Shown piece by piece: positions 16,811-25,159 of a stretch of DNA of 64,000 nt. The position numbers were made by a program, and so were the translations under genes. Position 1 is the first letter of the stretch. Every line of letters starts with the position of its first letter. Source of the stretch: Candidatus Tectimicrobiota bacterium (GTDB taxonomy: Bacteria; Tectomicrobia; Entotheonellia; Entotheonellales; Entotheonellaceae); contig BPKO01000004.1 of NCBI GenBank assembly GCA_026005175.1, positions 62,001 through 126,000 on the forward strand, read 5' to 3'. The notes beneath the pieces are model-generated. The model worked only from the letters and a program-made list of their open reading frames with translations. It ran no database searches and was not told the DNA's origin.

Positions 16811-17167
16811 ATGGCTACTGTGCGGATGTCTTCCAAGGGACAGATCGTTCTGCCAAGGGCGGTTCGGGAGGCCCTGGGCCTCAAGAAGGGCTCCCTCTTG
16901 CGAGTGACGATCTCACAAGACAAGGTGGTCCTCATCCCTACGGCAGAAAGAGAGGCGCCTCAGCCCGACTGGCGACGGTGGCGGGGGATTCTGCGGGGAG
17001 CGGGTGCGCTTCAGGAACTGCTGGAAGACAGAGGTGTATTACCTGCTGGCCAGAAGGAGAGGGCCTGCCGTAGCGGAAGCCTTCTGGCAGGAGGCGCGGC
17101 ACGGGGGTGGTGCCGGTGCGCCCGGTGCCCGCGACCTGGTCGCGGGTGCGGGCGGCAAGCCGCCTAA
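16811..17167 (+). CDS. AbrB/MazE-type antitoxin with an aberrant C-terminus
   Basis: The first 70 or so residues are a swapped-hairpin AbrB (SpoVT-AbrB) DNA-binding antitoxin: MATVRMSSKGQIVLPRAVREAL, KGSLLRVTISQDKVVLIP, then a helical tail ending LQELLEDR. From about base 17025 the frame runs out of phase through the remains of the toxin gene, giving about 45 meaningless residues before a stop at 17167. The true antitoxin end was removed by the same deletion that removed the toxin N-terminus. AGGGGGGAC precedes the ATG. It may still bind its promoter, but there is no longer a working toxin to neutralise. Confidence 0.75.
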   Translation: MATVRMSSKGQIVLPRAVREALGLKKGSLLRVTISQDKVVLIPTAEREAPQPDWRRWRGILRGAGALQELLEDRGVLPAGQKERACRSGSLLAGGAARGWCRCARCPRPGRGCGRQAA

Positions 17168-17313
17168 AGGCGCAGTTTTCCATCTCATACGCCGATGCCT
17201 TTGCCGCTGCGCTGGCCCTGGAACGGTCATCTCCCCTCCTCACGGGTGCCCCGGAACTCGAGCCGTTGCAGGAAGGCGCAGGGCTCCAGGTCGTTTGGCT
17301 GCCCGGCCCGTAA
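17025..17313 (+). pseudogene. VapC-type PIN toxin remnant lacking its N-terminus
   Basis: Translation in two frames recovers the middle and end of a PIN toxin: EVYYLLARRRGPAVAEAFWQEA, then after a shift near 17100 VRPVPATWSRVRAASRLKAQ, SISYADAFAAALALE with the third acidic residue, PLLTGAPELEPL and the closing VVWLPGP. The first 35-40 codons, with the first catalytic Asp, are missing and fused directly to the antitoxin. One acidic residue in the TGxPE segment is also replaced. The toxin is dead. Confidence 0.75.
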
Positions 17314-17385
17314 GCCTTGCGTCAAGACAGGCTTGACCGGGGGCGCCGCCATCGAAACCCAAGCTGCACGGCCAGCGCTGCCGCC

Positions 17386-17417
17386 TTGACTTCTTAAGCC
17401 CCTCCTCCTAGATTGTG
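17386..17417 (+). promoter_or_regulatory. Promoter copy A upstream of the orphan antitoxin (32-bp direct repeat)
   Basis: TTGACT at 17386-17391 and TAGATT at 17409-17414 lie 17 bp apart before the ATG at 17449. The 32 bp from 17386 match 17715-17746 at 28 positions, including the spacer, so the two promoters share ancestry. Confidence 0.65.
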
Positions 17418-17448
17418 GTGACAGAAATCTCTATTTCGAGGAAATTCC

Positions 17449-17682
17449 ATGGACCGAGAACAGATTCTGCGCGACCTGGCTGCTCTGCCGCCAATGGTTC
17501 AACAGCTGGTGGTCGATTTTATTGCCTTCCTGCGCCTTCGCTATGCCCAGGCGCCATCTGAAAACCGCGAGCCTTTGCCGGCCCTCAAAGACGAGCCCTT
17601 CGTCAGCATGTGGAGAGACCGTATAGATATGGCAGATAGCAGCGCCTGGGTTCGCACTGTACGCACACGCGAATGGAACTGA
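17449..17682 (+). CDS. Orphan antitoxin, DUF2281-like
   Basis: A 77-residue protein. Residues about 3-32 form the helix pair ILRDLAALPPMVQQLVVDFIAFLRLRY, typical of DUF2281/VapB-like antitoxins. A flexible tail DEPFVSMWRDRIDMADSS, typical of a toxin-binding segment, follows. CGAGGA precedes the ATG and a good promoter lies at 17386-17414. The toxin that should follow is reduced to an 11-codon stub. The antitoxin itself appears intact. Confidence 0.72.
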   Translation: MDREQILRDLAALPPMVQQLVVDFIAFLRLRYAQAPSENREPLPALKDEPFVSMWRDRIDMADSSAWVRTVRTREWN

Positions 17683-17685
17683 ACT

Positions 17686-17718
17686 TTGAGCGAGACCATA
17701 GTCGTTGATACGGATTGA
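17686..17718 (+). pseudogene. Eleven-codon stub of a PIN toxin
   Basis: A TTG at 17686, just after the antitoxin stop, opens a frame reading SETIVVDTD before a TGA. This is the first strand and first catalytic Asp of a PIN toxin. Everything after it is gone, and the stop overlaps the -35 box of the next promoter, so the truncation point coincides with promoter copy B. Confidence 0.6.
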
Positions 17719-17746
17719 CTTCTCAAGCCCTTCCCCCTAGACTGTG
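17715..17746 (+). promoter_or_regulatory. Promoter copy B of the molybdenum hydroxylase operon
   Basis: TTGACT at 17715-17720 and TAGACT at 17738-17743 have 17-bp spacing. A GTG at 17744 touches the -10 box and so cannot be a start; this supports the ATG at 17774. Confidence 0.65.
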
Positions 17747-17773
17747 CCCGGATGGCTGCGCAGAGGGAGTGCC

Positions 17774-18640
17774 ATGCCGTACCACGTCGCCACCTCTTTT
17801 GCCGAAATGGCCACCTTGCTCGGCCAGGCCCAGGCGCGCTTCACCCTCCTGGCCGGCGGCACGGATCTGATGGTGGCTCGCCGCGAACAGCTCCTGGAAG
17901 CCCCGGTGCTCGACATTTCGCGGGTGCCGGAGCTGCGCACCATCGCCCTGGAAGACGGCAAGCTGGTGATCGGCAGCACCGTGACTTACCGCCAGCTCCT
18001 GGAGGCGCCGCTGGTGCAGCGGCACTGCCCGCTGCTACAGGAAACCGCCCGCCGCACCGGCTCCGTGCAGATCCAGAACCTGGGCACCCTGGGAGGCAAC
18101 GTGGTCAACGCCTCGCCGGCCGGCGACTCTCTTACCGCCCTGGTGGCCCTGGAAGCCGAAGTGGAGGTCTTCTGGCAGGGAAAGCGGCACGTCAAGCCGA
18201 TCGGAGACTTCGTGCGGGGGCCGGGGCGGGTGGACTTGCCTCCCAACGGTGTGGTCACCCGCTTTTTTATCCCTCTTGTCGAAGCCCCTTGGGGCAGCGG
18301 CTTTTACAAGCTCGTCAACCGCGCCTACCCGCAGCATCCCATGGCCATTGCCGTGGTCAGCGCCGCGGTGGTGGTGAAGCGGGCCCCCGGAGAAAACCGC
18401 CTCCTCTGGGCCCGTGTGGCCCTGGGCGCCGTGGCGCCCACGCCGGTGCGCGCCCGTGAAAGCGAGGCGCTGCTTTGCGGCCAGGTGCCCGAGGCCACCT
18501 GCGTGCAGCGGGCCGCGCAGGCTGCGGTGCAGGCCGTTTCTCCCATTGACGACGTGCGGGCTTCGGCGGCTTACCGCCGTCAGGTGACGCCGGCGGTGGT
18601 GGAAAAGGCGCTGCGCGCCGCGCTGGAGGCGTGCCAATGA
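17774..18640 (+). CDS. FAD-binding (medium) subunit of a xanthine dehydrogenase-type hydroxylase
   Basis: A 288-residue flavoprotein of the CoxM/XdhB family that carries electrons from the molybdenum and FeS domains to the acceptor. The FAD site is seen in LLAGGTDLMVARRE (about residue 30) and in IQNLGTLGGNVVNASPAGDS (about 95-115). The CO-dehydrogenase flavoprotein C-terminal domain follows. The ATG is preceded by AGAGGGAG. Its last bases overlap the ATG of the next gene (ATGA), so the two subunits are coupled. The substrate could be a purine or another N-heterocycle or aldehyde. Confidence 0.92.
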   Translation: MPYHVATSFAEMATLLGQAQARFTLLAGGTDLMVARREQLLEAPVLDISRVPELRTIALEDGKLVIGSTVTYRQLLEAPLVQRHCPLLQETARRTGSVQIQNLGTLGGNVVNASPAGDSLTALVALEAEVEVFWQGKRHVKPIGDFVRGPGRVDLPPNGVVTRFFIPLVEAPWGSGFYKLVNRAYPQHPMAIAVVSAAVVVKRAPGENRLLWARVALGAVAPTPVRARESEALLCGQVPEATCVQRAAQAAVQAVSPIDDVRASAAYRRQVTPAVVEKALRAALEACQ

Positions 18641-21360
18641 CCGCCCTCACCTTTGTCCTCAACGGCCGCCCCGTAAGCGTGCAGGCCCCCCCGGCCCGCA
18701 GCCTGCTCGAGGTGCTGCGCCACGACCTGCGCTGCACCGGCCCCAAAAACGGCTGCCTGGAGGGCGAGTGCGGCGCTTGCAGCGTGCTGCTTGACGGCGA
18801 GCCGGTGACCGCCTGCCTGGTGCCGGTGGGCAAGGCCGCCGGCCGCGACGTGGTGACCGTGGAGGGGCTGCACGACACACCGCTCTTTCACCTCCTCGCG
18901 CACGCTTTTGCCGCCAAAGGCGCAGTGCAGTGCGGCATCTGCACCCCGGGGCTGGTGGTGAGCACCGCCGCCTTGCTCAAGCGCCACCCGGCGCCTTCCC
19001 GGGCGCAGATCCGGGACTTCCTGGGCGGCCACCTGTGCCGCTGCACCGGCTACGTGAAAATCGTCGACGCCGTGGCTTACGCTGCCGAGCTGCTGGGCCG
19101 CGGGCAGCTGCCCTCTCTAGAGACCCCGGCCGGCGTCGGCCACGCCCCACCCCGCCCCGACGCCGCGGCAAAAATCGCCGGTACCGCCCGTTACGGCGAC
19201 GACTGGTTCCTGGAGGGGATGCACTTTTTGCAGGTGGTGCGCAGCCCGCATCCCCACGCTGCCATCGAGGGCATCGACGCCGCAGCAGCGCTGGCCGAGC
19301 CGGGGGTGGTGGCCGTGCTTACCGCGCGCGACGTCCCGGGGGTGAACCGCTTTGGCATCCTGGTTGCGGACCAGCCGGTGCTGGCCGAAGAGCGGGTGCG
19401 CTTTTGCGGCGAGGCGGTGGCCCTGGTGGTGGCCACTTCCCCTGAGGCGGCGCAGCGCGGTGCCGCCAAGGTGCAAGTCGCCTACCGCCCCCTGCCGGCG
19501 GTCTTTTCTCCCGCCGCGGCCTTGCAGCCCGAGGCGCCGCGGCTGCACGCCGGCGGCAACTGCCTGGCCGCGCCGGTGGTGCAAAAGGGTGACGTGGCCG
19601 CAGGCTTTGCTGCTGCCGAGGTGGTGCTTGAGGAAACGTACACCACCCCCTTTATCGAGCACGCCTACATCGAACCCGAAGCGGGGGTCGCTTACTTCGA
19701 TGCCGAGGGCCGCCTCACCCTCATCGTCTCCACCCAGACCCCTTACCTTGACCGCGACGCCTGCGCCAAGGTGCTGGGGCTTCCTCCCGAGCGGCTGCGG
19801 GTCATCCAGGCGGCTACCGGCGGCGGCTTTGGCGGCAAACTCGACCTTTCCGTGCAGCCGCTGCTGGCCCTGGCCGCTTACGCCACCGGCAAGGCGGTCA
19901 AGCTCGCCTACCGCCGCGAGGAGTCGTTTCTGAGCACCACCAAGCGCCACCCCTACGAAGTGCACTACCGCCTGGGCGCCACGCGCGACGGCCGCCTCAC
20001 GGCAGTGCAGGTGCGCATCCTGGGCGACACCGGGGCCTACGCCTCCTGGGGCCCCACGGTGATTCGCCGCGCCGTCATCCACGCCCCCGGCCCTTACGTC
20101 GTCCCCCACTACCGCGGCGAAGGCTGCGTCGTTTACACCAACAACCCCATCTGCGGCGCCATGCGCGGCTTCAGCACGCCACAGGTGGCCTTTGCCGCCG
20201 AGTCGCAGCTCGACATGCTGGCCCGCCGGCTGGGGCTCGACCCCATCGAGCTGCGCCTGAGAAACTGCCTCCGCCCCGGCGACGCCACCGCCACCGGCCA
20301 GGTGCTGCGCCACAGCGTGGGGCTCGAGGCCACCCTGCTGGCGGTGCGCGACACCTGGCGGGAGCTGCAAAAGCAGCCGCTGCCGCCGCAGGAACACCTC
20401 GCGTACGGCGTGGGCGTGGCTTGCATGTGGTACGGCATCGGCAACACCGCCCTGCCCCACCCCTCTACGGTGCGCGTGGCCCTTGACGACGACGGCGCCG
20501 TGCACCTCTATACCAGCGCTGCCGACATCGGCCAGGGCGTGCACACCGTGCTGCTGCAGATCCTGGCCGAGGTGCTGCAGCTGCCGCTTTCGGCGCTGCG
20601 CCTCACCGCCGCCGATACCCTGCTCACCCCCGACTCGGGCAAGACCTCGGCCAGCCGCCAGACGTACGTCACCGGCCAGGCGACGTACGAGGCGGCGGTG
20701 CAGCTGCGGGAGCTGCTGCGCCGCCACGGCGCCGAGCTGCTGGGCAGCGCCGCGGCCGAGGTGGAGGTGGCGGGGGGGCAAGTGCGCTGCCGGCGCCGCG
20801 GCACCGCCCTTTCTCTGGCCGAGCTGGCTGCCGCCTTTCGCCAGCAGGGCGTCGTGGCTGCCTGCACCGCCACCTGCGACCCGCCGGCCACGCCGCTTGA
20901 CGCCGCGGGGCAAGGGGCGCCGTATCCCACTTACGGCTTTGCCACCCACCTGGCGCAGGTGCAGGTGGACCGCCGCACCGGCGAGGTGCGCGTGCGGCGC
21001 TTCATCGCCGCCCACGACGTGGGCAAGGCCCTCAACCCCCAGGCGGTAGAGGGGCAGATCGAGGGCGGCGTGGTCATGGGCCTGGGCTTTGCCCTCACCG
21101 AGCAGCACCTCCCGGGCCAGACGCGCAACTTCTCGACTTACCTGATTCCCACTTTTCAGGAAACGCCCGAGATCTACCCCTTGCTGGTGGAAAGCGCCGA
21201 GCCCACCGGCCCCTTTGGCGCCAAGGGGGTGGGGGAGCTGGCGATGATCGGCACCGCCCCGGCTATCACCAACGCCATCTATGACGCGGTGGGGGTGCGT
21301 ATTCGCAGCCTGCCGGCGACGCCGGAGAAAGTCTTCCGCGCCCTCCACGGCCTTCAGTAG
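18637..21360 (+). CDS. Molybdenum hydroxylase: fused [2Fe-2S] and molybdopterin subunits
   Basis: A 907-residue chain joining the small and large subunits that are often separate. Residues about 1-155 are the FeS domain, with plant-type ferredoxin cysteines in CTGPKNGCLEGECGACSVL and the second cluster in QCGICTPG and CRCTGY. From about 165 the Mo-cofactor domains follow, with TGGGFGGKLDLSVQP, GAMRGFSTPQ and the catalytic Glu in GAKGVGELAMIG. Hydroxylation of a carbon next to nitrogen or of an aldehyde is expected. The start is the ATG at 18637, overlapping the FAD gene stop. No xdhC-type maturation factor lies in the window. The purine link is suggested only by the facing hydantoinase/amidase operon. 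Confidence 0.93.
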   Translation: MTALTFVLNGRPVSVQAPPARSLLEVLRHDLRCTGPKNGCLEGECGACSVLLDGEPVTACLVPVGKAAGRDVVTVEGLHDTPLFHLLAHAFAAKGAVQCGICTPGLVVSTAALLKRHPAPSRAQIRDFLGGHLCRCTGYVKIVDAVAYAAELLGRGQLPSLETPAGVGHAPPRPDAAAKIAGTARYGDDWFLEGMHFLQVVRSPHPHAAIEGIDAAAALAEPGVVAVLTARDVPGVNRFGILVADQPVLAEERVRFCGEAVALVVATSPEAAQRGAAKVQVAYRPLPAVFSPAAALQPEAPRLHAGGNCLAAPVVQKGDVAAGFAAAEVVLEETYTTPFIEHAYIEPEAGVAYFDAEGRLTLIVSTQTPYLDRDACAKVLGLPPERLRVIQAATGGGFGGKLDLSVQPLLALAAYATGKAVKLAYRREESFLSTTKRHPYEVHYRLGATRDGRLTAVQVRILGDTGAYASWGPTVIRRAVIHAPGPYVVPHYRGEGCVVYTNNPICGAMRGFSTPQVAFAAESQLDMLARRLGLDPIELRLRNCLRPGDATATGQVLRHSVGLEATLLAVRDTWRELQKQPLPPQEHLAYGVGVACMWYGIGNTALPHPSTVRVALDDDGAVHLYTSAADIGQGVHTVLLQILAEVLQLPLSALRLTAADTLLTPDSGKTSASRQTYVTGQATYEAAVQLRELLRRHGAELLGSAAAEVEVAGGQVRCRRRGTALSLAELAAAFRQQGVVAACTATCDPPATPLDAAGQGAPYPTYGFATHLAQVQVDRRTGEVRVRRFIAAHDVGKALNPQAVEGQIEGGVVMGLGFALTEQHLPGQTRNFSTYLIPTFQETPEIYPLLVESAEPTGPFGAKGVGELAMIGTAPAITNAIYDAVGVRIRSLPATPEKVFRALHGLQ

Positions 21361-22805
21361 CCCGGCGGCGGCACGAAGCCCTGGAAGGTCTTTTCCAGCA
21401 AGCGGGCAAAGTGGATGCAGGTGTAGTCGCCGTACTGCGGCCCGACGATCTGCACCCCCACGGGCAGCCCCTCGCGGCTTAAGCCCACCGGTGCCACCGT
21501 GGCCGGCAGGTAGAAGTTGCAGGAGTAGCCGGCCCAGAACATCTGCGTCGTCGAGGGCTGCGGCTGGCCGTTGACGGTGAGCAGGCGCTCCCAGCGCTCG
21601 CCTTGCTGGTTGTGGGGAAAGGCGGTGGTGGTGGCGGTGGGACACAGGAGCAGGTCGTAAGTGCGGAAAAACTCCGCCCACGCCAGGCGCATGCGGTGGC
21701 GGGCCTCGTTGTAAGCCAGCCAGTCGCGGTGGTACATCGTCTGGGCGCGGATGGCCTGTGCCGGATAGCTCTCGTCGTCGGGCCGCAAGCGCTCGCGGGC
21801 GCGCAGGTTCTCCTCGAACTGCGCCGGCGTCAGGCGGCCGCAGGTGGCGGCGCGCAGCAGCTGGATGTAGTTGCGGTGCACCTCGCGCGAGTCAAGGGGC
21901 GGGCGCGCCGTGTCGCTGACCGCCACCCCCTGGCGCCGCAAAAAAGCCACCAGCGCCCGCAAGCGCTCCTGCACCGCTTCGTCGACTTCGGCCTCGGGGT
22001 CGCTGTAGACCACCGCCACGCGGTAGTCCTGCAGGCGCCGCTTGGCCGGCCGCGGCAAGCGCAGCCGCCAGCCGGCGGCGTCGATGTCATCCGGCCCGGC
22101 CACCACGCGCAGCGCCAGGGCCAGGTCGGCGGCGCTGCGCGCCAGGGGGCCGACGACGCTAATGTCGCTTGCCGCCACCTGCCCGGGCAGGGCGTGGCCG
22201 CGGGGCGAGACGATACCGTAAGTGGGCTTGTGGCCGTAAACGCCACAGTAGTGCGCGGGGTTGCGAATGGAAGCGCCGATGTCGCTGCCCATCTCCAGCG
22301 CCGTCAGGCCTGCTGCCAGCGCTGCGGCGGCGCCGCCCGAGGAGCCACCGGGCACGCGGCCCAGATCCCAGGGGTTGTTGGTGGTGCCGTAGATATCGTT
22401 GAACGTTTGCCAGTCGGCAAGGTAAAGGGGCACGTTGGTCTTGCCAAAAATCACCGCCCCGGCGGCCAGCAGCCGCTCCACCACCAGGGCGTGGCGGCTG
22501 GGGTAGTTGTCTTTGTACTGCGGCACCCCCCAGGTGGTGGGCATGCCCACCACGTCGAAGGACTCCTTGACGGTCATGGGCACGCCGTGCAGCGGCCCCC
22601 ACACTTCTCCGCGCGCCAGGGCGCGGTCGGCTTCGCGGGCGCGGCGCCGCGCCCCTTCCACGTCCATGACCACGATGGCGTTCAAGCGCGGGTTGAAGCG
22701 CGCCACGCGCTCAAGATAAAGGTCGAGCAGCGCCAGGCAACCAAGGCGGCGGCGGCGCAGCAAGGACGCCAGCCGGGTGGCCGAGGCAAAGGGCAGGTCA
22801 GGCAT
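21354..22805 (-). CDS. Amidase signature family amidohydrolase
   Basis: A 483-residue serine amidase (GatA-like fold). The Ser-cisSer-Lys triad is visible: Lys in GVPMTVKESFDV and the serines in GGSSGGAAAALAAG and MGSDIGASIRNPAHYCG. The C-terminal part has PATVAPVGLSREGLPVGVQIVGP. It hydrolyses amide bonds of small molecules in the cytoplasm. It is the last gene of a minus-strand operon and its ATG overlaps the end of the methyltransferase gene by eight bases. Its stop overlaps the convergent Mo-hydroxylase gene by seven bases. With HyuA/HyuB upstream, a ring-opening then amide-cleavage sequence is plausible. Confidence 0.93.
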   Translation of the reverse strand: MPDLPFASATRLASLLRRRRLGCLALLDLYLERVARFNPRLNAIVVMDVEGARRRAREADRALARGEVWGPLHGVPMTVKESFDVVGMPTTWGVPQYKDNYPSRHALVVERLLAAGAVIFGKTNVPLYLADWQTFNDIYGTTNNPWDLGRVPGGSSGGAAAALAAGLTALEMGSDIGASIRNPAHYCGVYGHKPTYGIVSPRGHALPGQVAASDISVVGPLARSAADLALALRVVAGPDDIDAAGWRLRLPRPAKRRLQDYRVAVVYSDPEAEVDEAVQERLRALVAFLRRQGVAVSDTARPPLDSREVHRNYIQLLRAATCGRLTPAQFEENLRARERLRPDDESYPAQAIRAQTMYHRDWLAYNEARHRMRLAWAEFFRTYDLLLCPTATTTAFPHNQQGERWERLLTVNGQPQPSTTQMFWAGYSCNFYLPATVAPVGLSREGLPVGVQIVGPQYGDYTCIHFARLLEKTFQGFVPPPGY

Positions 22806-23412
22806 GGGCGTCTCCTTCCCGGTAAAGGTAAAGGGTGAAGTCATTGGGCAGGTAGTCGGTGCGCAGGCGCACCCGGGGGCAGAACGTCTGGCAGTAGGCC
22901 AGCAGCGCCTGCGGGTCGTAGCAGTAAAAGAGCGCGTCGTCTTCGGGCTCGGCGCGGCACAGGAAGTTGATGGCCACGGCGCGCGTGCAGCAGGCGTACA
23001 TCTCGCGCAGCACCCGCTGCACGGCGCGCAGGTTGTCGCCAAAGTTGATGTTGAAGGCGCCGGAGGAAAGCACGTAGTCAAAGCGCTCCTCGCCCAGCCC
23101 CTGCAGGGCGTCGCGCACCAGGAAGCGCGCCTGCGGGTAGCGCCGGCGCGCCCGCTCCACCATCTCCGGCAGCAAGTCGTAGCCGGTGTAGTCCACCACG
23201 ATGCCGCGCTTGCGCAAGTAGCCGTATAAGTCGCCCAGGCCGCAGCCCACGTCCAAGACGCGCGCCTGCGCCAGCGGCCCCACGGCGGCAAGCACGGCAA
23301 AGCGGCACTCCTGGGTGGCACGGCTGCGCCAGCCCACGGCGCGCCAGCCCTCACCGTAGAGGCGCAGGTGCAGGCGGAAGAAGTCGGCGACGCGCCGCTG
23401 GTCGACGGTCAC
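22798..23412 (-). CDS. Class I SAM-dependent methyltransferase
   Basis: A 204-residue methyltransferase with a Rossmann core. Motif I is VLDVGCGLGDLYGYLRKRG, then the acidic loop YTGYDLLPEMVERARRR, RFLVRDALQGL, and FDYVLSSGAFNIN as motif IV. The GTG at 23412 forms a GTGA overlap with the stop of hyuB, which fixes the start. It sits between HyuB and the amidase, an unusual place for a methyltransferase. It may modify the substrate or a product of the pathway. The acceptor cannot be predicted. Confidence 0.85.
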   Translation of the reverse strand: MTVDQRRVADFFRLHLRLYGEGWRAVGWRSRATQECRFAVLAAVGPLAQARVLDVGCGLGDLYGYLRKRGIVVDYTGYDLLPEMVERARRRYPQARFLVRDALQGLGEERFDYVLSSGAFNINFGDNLRAVQRVLREMYACCTRAVAINFLCRAEPEDDALFYCYDPQALLAYCQTFCPRVRLRTDYLPNDFTLYLYREGDAHA

Positions 23413-25139
23413 GGCCGGCCTCCGCGGCGGGCGCGCAGGGCACGCGTGGCGTCTTCGTCGATGGCCAGCGTTTCGGGGTCGAGGCAGACGCCGTAGACCT
23501 CGCGCGCCGCCTGCAGCGACACGTAGCCGCCGCGCACGTCGCGCTGCACGGCAGCCGGGTCGCGCTTCAGGGGATCGCCGTAGCCGCCGGCGCCGCAGAG
23601 CTCGAAGCGCACCAGGTCGCCGCGGCGCAGGAGGTAGACGCCCTTGCTGTGCAGTTGCTGCTGCTGCGGGCCGGGGTTGAGAAGGGTGCAGCCGCGGCGT
23701 GGCGGCAGGCCGCCGCACAGGCTGTAGGGGGCAAAGCGGTGGCGCTCGCCCAGGTTGCTCAGCACCACCTCCTCGCCCAGGACGCGGATGTCCTTGCGCA
23801 GCCCGCAGCCGCCGCGGAAGGTGCCGGCGCCGGCCGAGTCGGGGATGAACTCCAGGCGCTCGATGCGCACGGGGTAATTCGCCTCGCTCACCTCCACCGG
23901 GATGTTGTTGACGTTGAAGCAAGGGGCCAGGCTCTCGCAGCCGTCCTTGGTGGGGCGGGCGCCAAAGCCGCCGATGATCACGTCGTAAAAGACAAAGCGC
24001 TTGCCGGTGCGCGGGTCCACGCCGCCAAAGTTGGGGTTGGCCCAGTGCGAGGCCGGCGCCACCACGCGCTCGGGCACCGCCTGCGCCAGGGCGCCCATGA
24101 GGGCGTCGACGATGCGCTGCTGCACGATGGCCCGCCCGCCGCCTGGGGCCGGCGGCAGGGGATTGAAGAAGCTGCCCGGCGGCGCCACCACGCGAATGGG
24201 GCGCAGGCCGCCGGCGTTGTGCGGCAGGCGCGGGTCGGTGACGCTCTTGATGGCAAAGAAGCTATAAGACGCCGTGTAGTTGTAAGTGCTGTTCATCGCC
24301 GCCGCCACCTGCGGGCTGCTGCCCGCAAAGTCGACGGTCACCTCGTCGCCGCGCACGGTCACGGCCACCGCCACGGTGATGGGGTCGGTGTCGCGGCCGC
24401 AGTCGTCGAGGTAGTCGGTGAAGCGGTACGTGCCGTCGGGGATGGTGCGGATGGCGGCGCGCATCGCCGCTTCCGTGCGGTCGAGGATCTCCTCGCTGTA
24501 GCGCGCCAGGACGCGGCGGCCGTACTGCGCGTAGAGCTCGGCCAGGCGCCGCGCACCCACGTAATTGGCGCCCACCTGCGCTTGGAAGTTGCCCAGCACC
24601 TTGTCGGGCACGCGCACGTTGGCGCTGATGAGGCGCAGGATCTCCGGCACCGGCTGGCCGCCCTGGTAAAACTTGACCGGCAGGATGCGGAGGCCTTCCT
24701 GGTAAAATTCCCGCACCCCTTCGACGCTCTGCGAGCCCGGCCCTGCCCCGCCCATATCCACCTGGTGGGCGCAGTTGACGACAAAGCCCACCAGCTCGCC
24801 CTCGGCAAATACCGGGGAAGTGACAAAGCAGTCGGGCAGGTGTCCCGAGCCCAGGTAGAGGTCGTTGAGGAGCACGGCGTCGCCCGGGCTCCAGCTCTCC
24901 GGCGGATAAGCCTCCAGCACGTGCGTCACCACCGATGGCATGGCGCCCAGGTGGCCGGGGCTGAAGTTGCCCTGCGCCAGCATGCGGCCGCGGGCATCAA
25001 AGACGGCGGTGGAAAAGTCGAGGCCCTCGCGCACCGCCTCCGAGTAAGCGGTGCGGCGCAAGGCCACCCCCATCTCCTCGGCCACCGCCTGCAGGGCGCC
25101 CCACAGCACCCCCAGGGTGATGGGATCAACGGCCTCCAT
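23409..25139 (-). CDS. hyuB: Hydantoinase/oxoprolinase B subunit
   Basis: A 576-residue HyuB-family protein that, with HyuA, opens hydantoin, 5-oxoproline or related lactam rings with ATP. Conserved blocks seen are REGLDFSTAVFDARGRMLAQG, HLGAMP, GDAVLLNDLYLGSGHLPD, MNSTYNYT, the glycine-rich GGGRAIVQQRI and the C-terminal GAGGYGDPLKRDP. The ATG at 25139 has GAGGAGGG upstream. It follows hyuA by about 20 bases and is coupled to the methyltransferase by GTGA. It lacks the acetone-carboxylase context, so a lactam or imide substrate is likeliest. Confidence 0.93.
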   Translation of the reverse strand: MEAVDPITLGVLWGALQAVAEEMGVALRRTAYSEAVREGLDFSTAVFDARGRMLAQGNFSPGHLGAMPSVVTHVLEAYPPESWSPGDAVLLNDLYLGSGHLPDCFVTSPVFAEGELVGFVVNCAHQVDMGGAGPGSQSVEGVREFYQEGLRILPVKFYQGGQPVPEILRLISANVRVPDKVLGNFQAQVGANYVGARRLAELYAQYGRRVLARYSEEILDRTEAAMRAAIRTIPDGTYRFTDYLDDCGRDTDPITVAVAVTVRGDEVTVDFAGSSPQVAAAMNSTYNYTASYSFFAIKSVTDPRLPHNAGGLRPIRVVAPPGSFFNPLPPAPGGGRAIVQQRIVDALMGALAQAVPERVVAPASHWANPNFGGVDPRTGKRFVFYDVIIGGFGARPTKDGCESLAPCFNVNNIPVEVSEANYPVRIERLEFIPDSAGAGTFRGGCGLRKDIRVLGEEVVLSNLGERHRFAPYSLCGGLPPRRGCTLLNPGPQQQQLHSKGVYLLRRGDLVRFELCGAGGYGDPLKRDPAAVQRDVRGGYVSLQAAREVYGVCLDPETLAIDEDATRALRARRGGRP

Positions 25140-25159
25140 GGCGACCCTCCTCGGCCCGT

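Noticed and set aside
17744-17773. GTG at 17744 as start of the FAD subunit
   Set aside because: It directly touches the -10 box, so it would not be transcribed; the ATG at 17774 has a ribosome site.
19117-21681. 854-codon open frame on the minus strand
   Set aside because: It is antisense to the Mo-hydroxylase gene and has shadow-frame composition.
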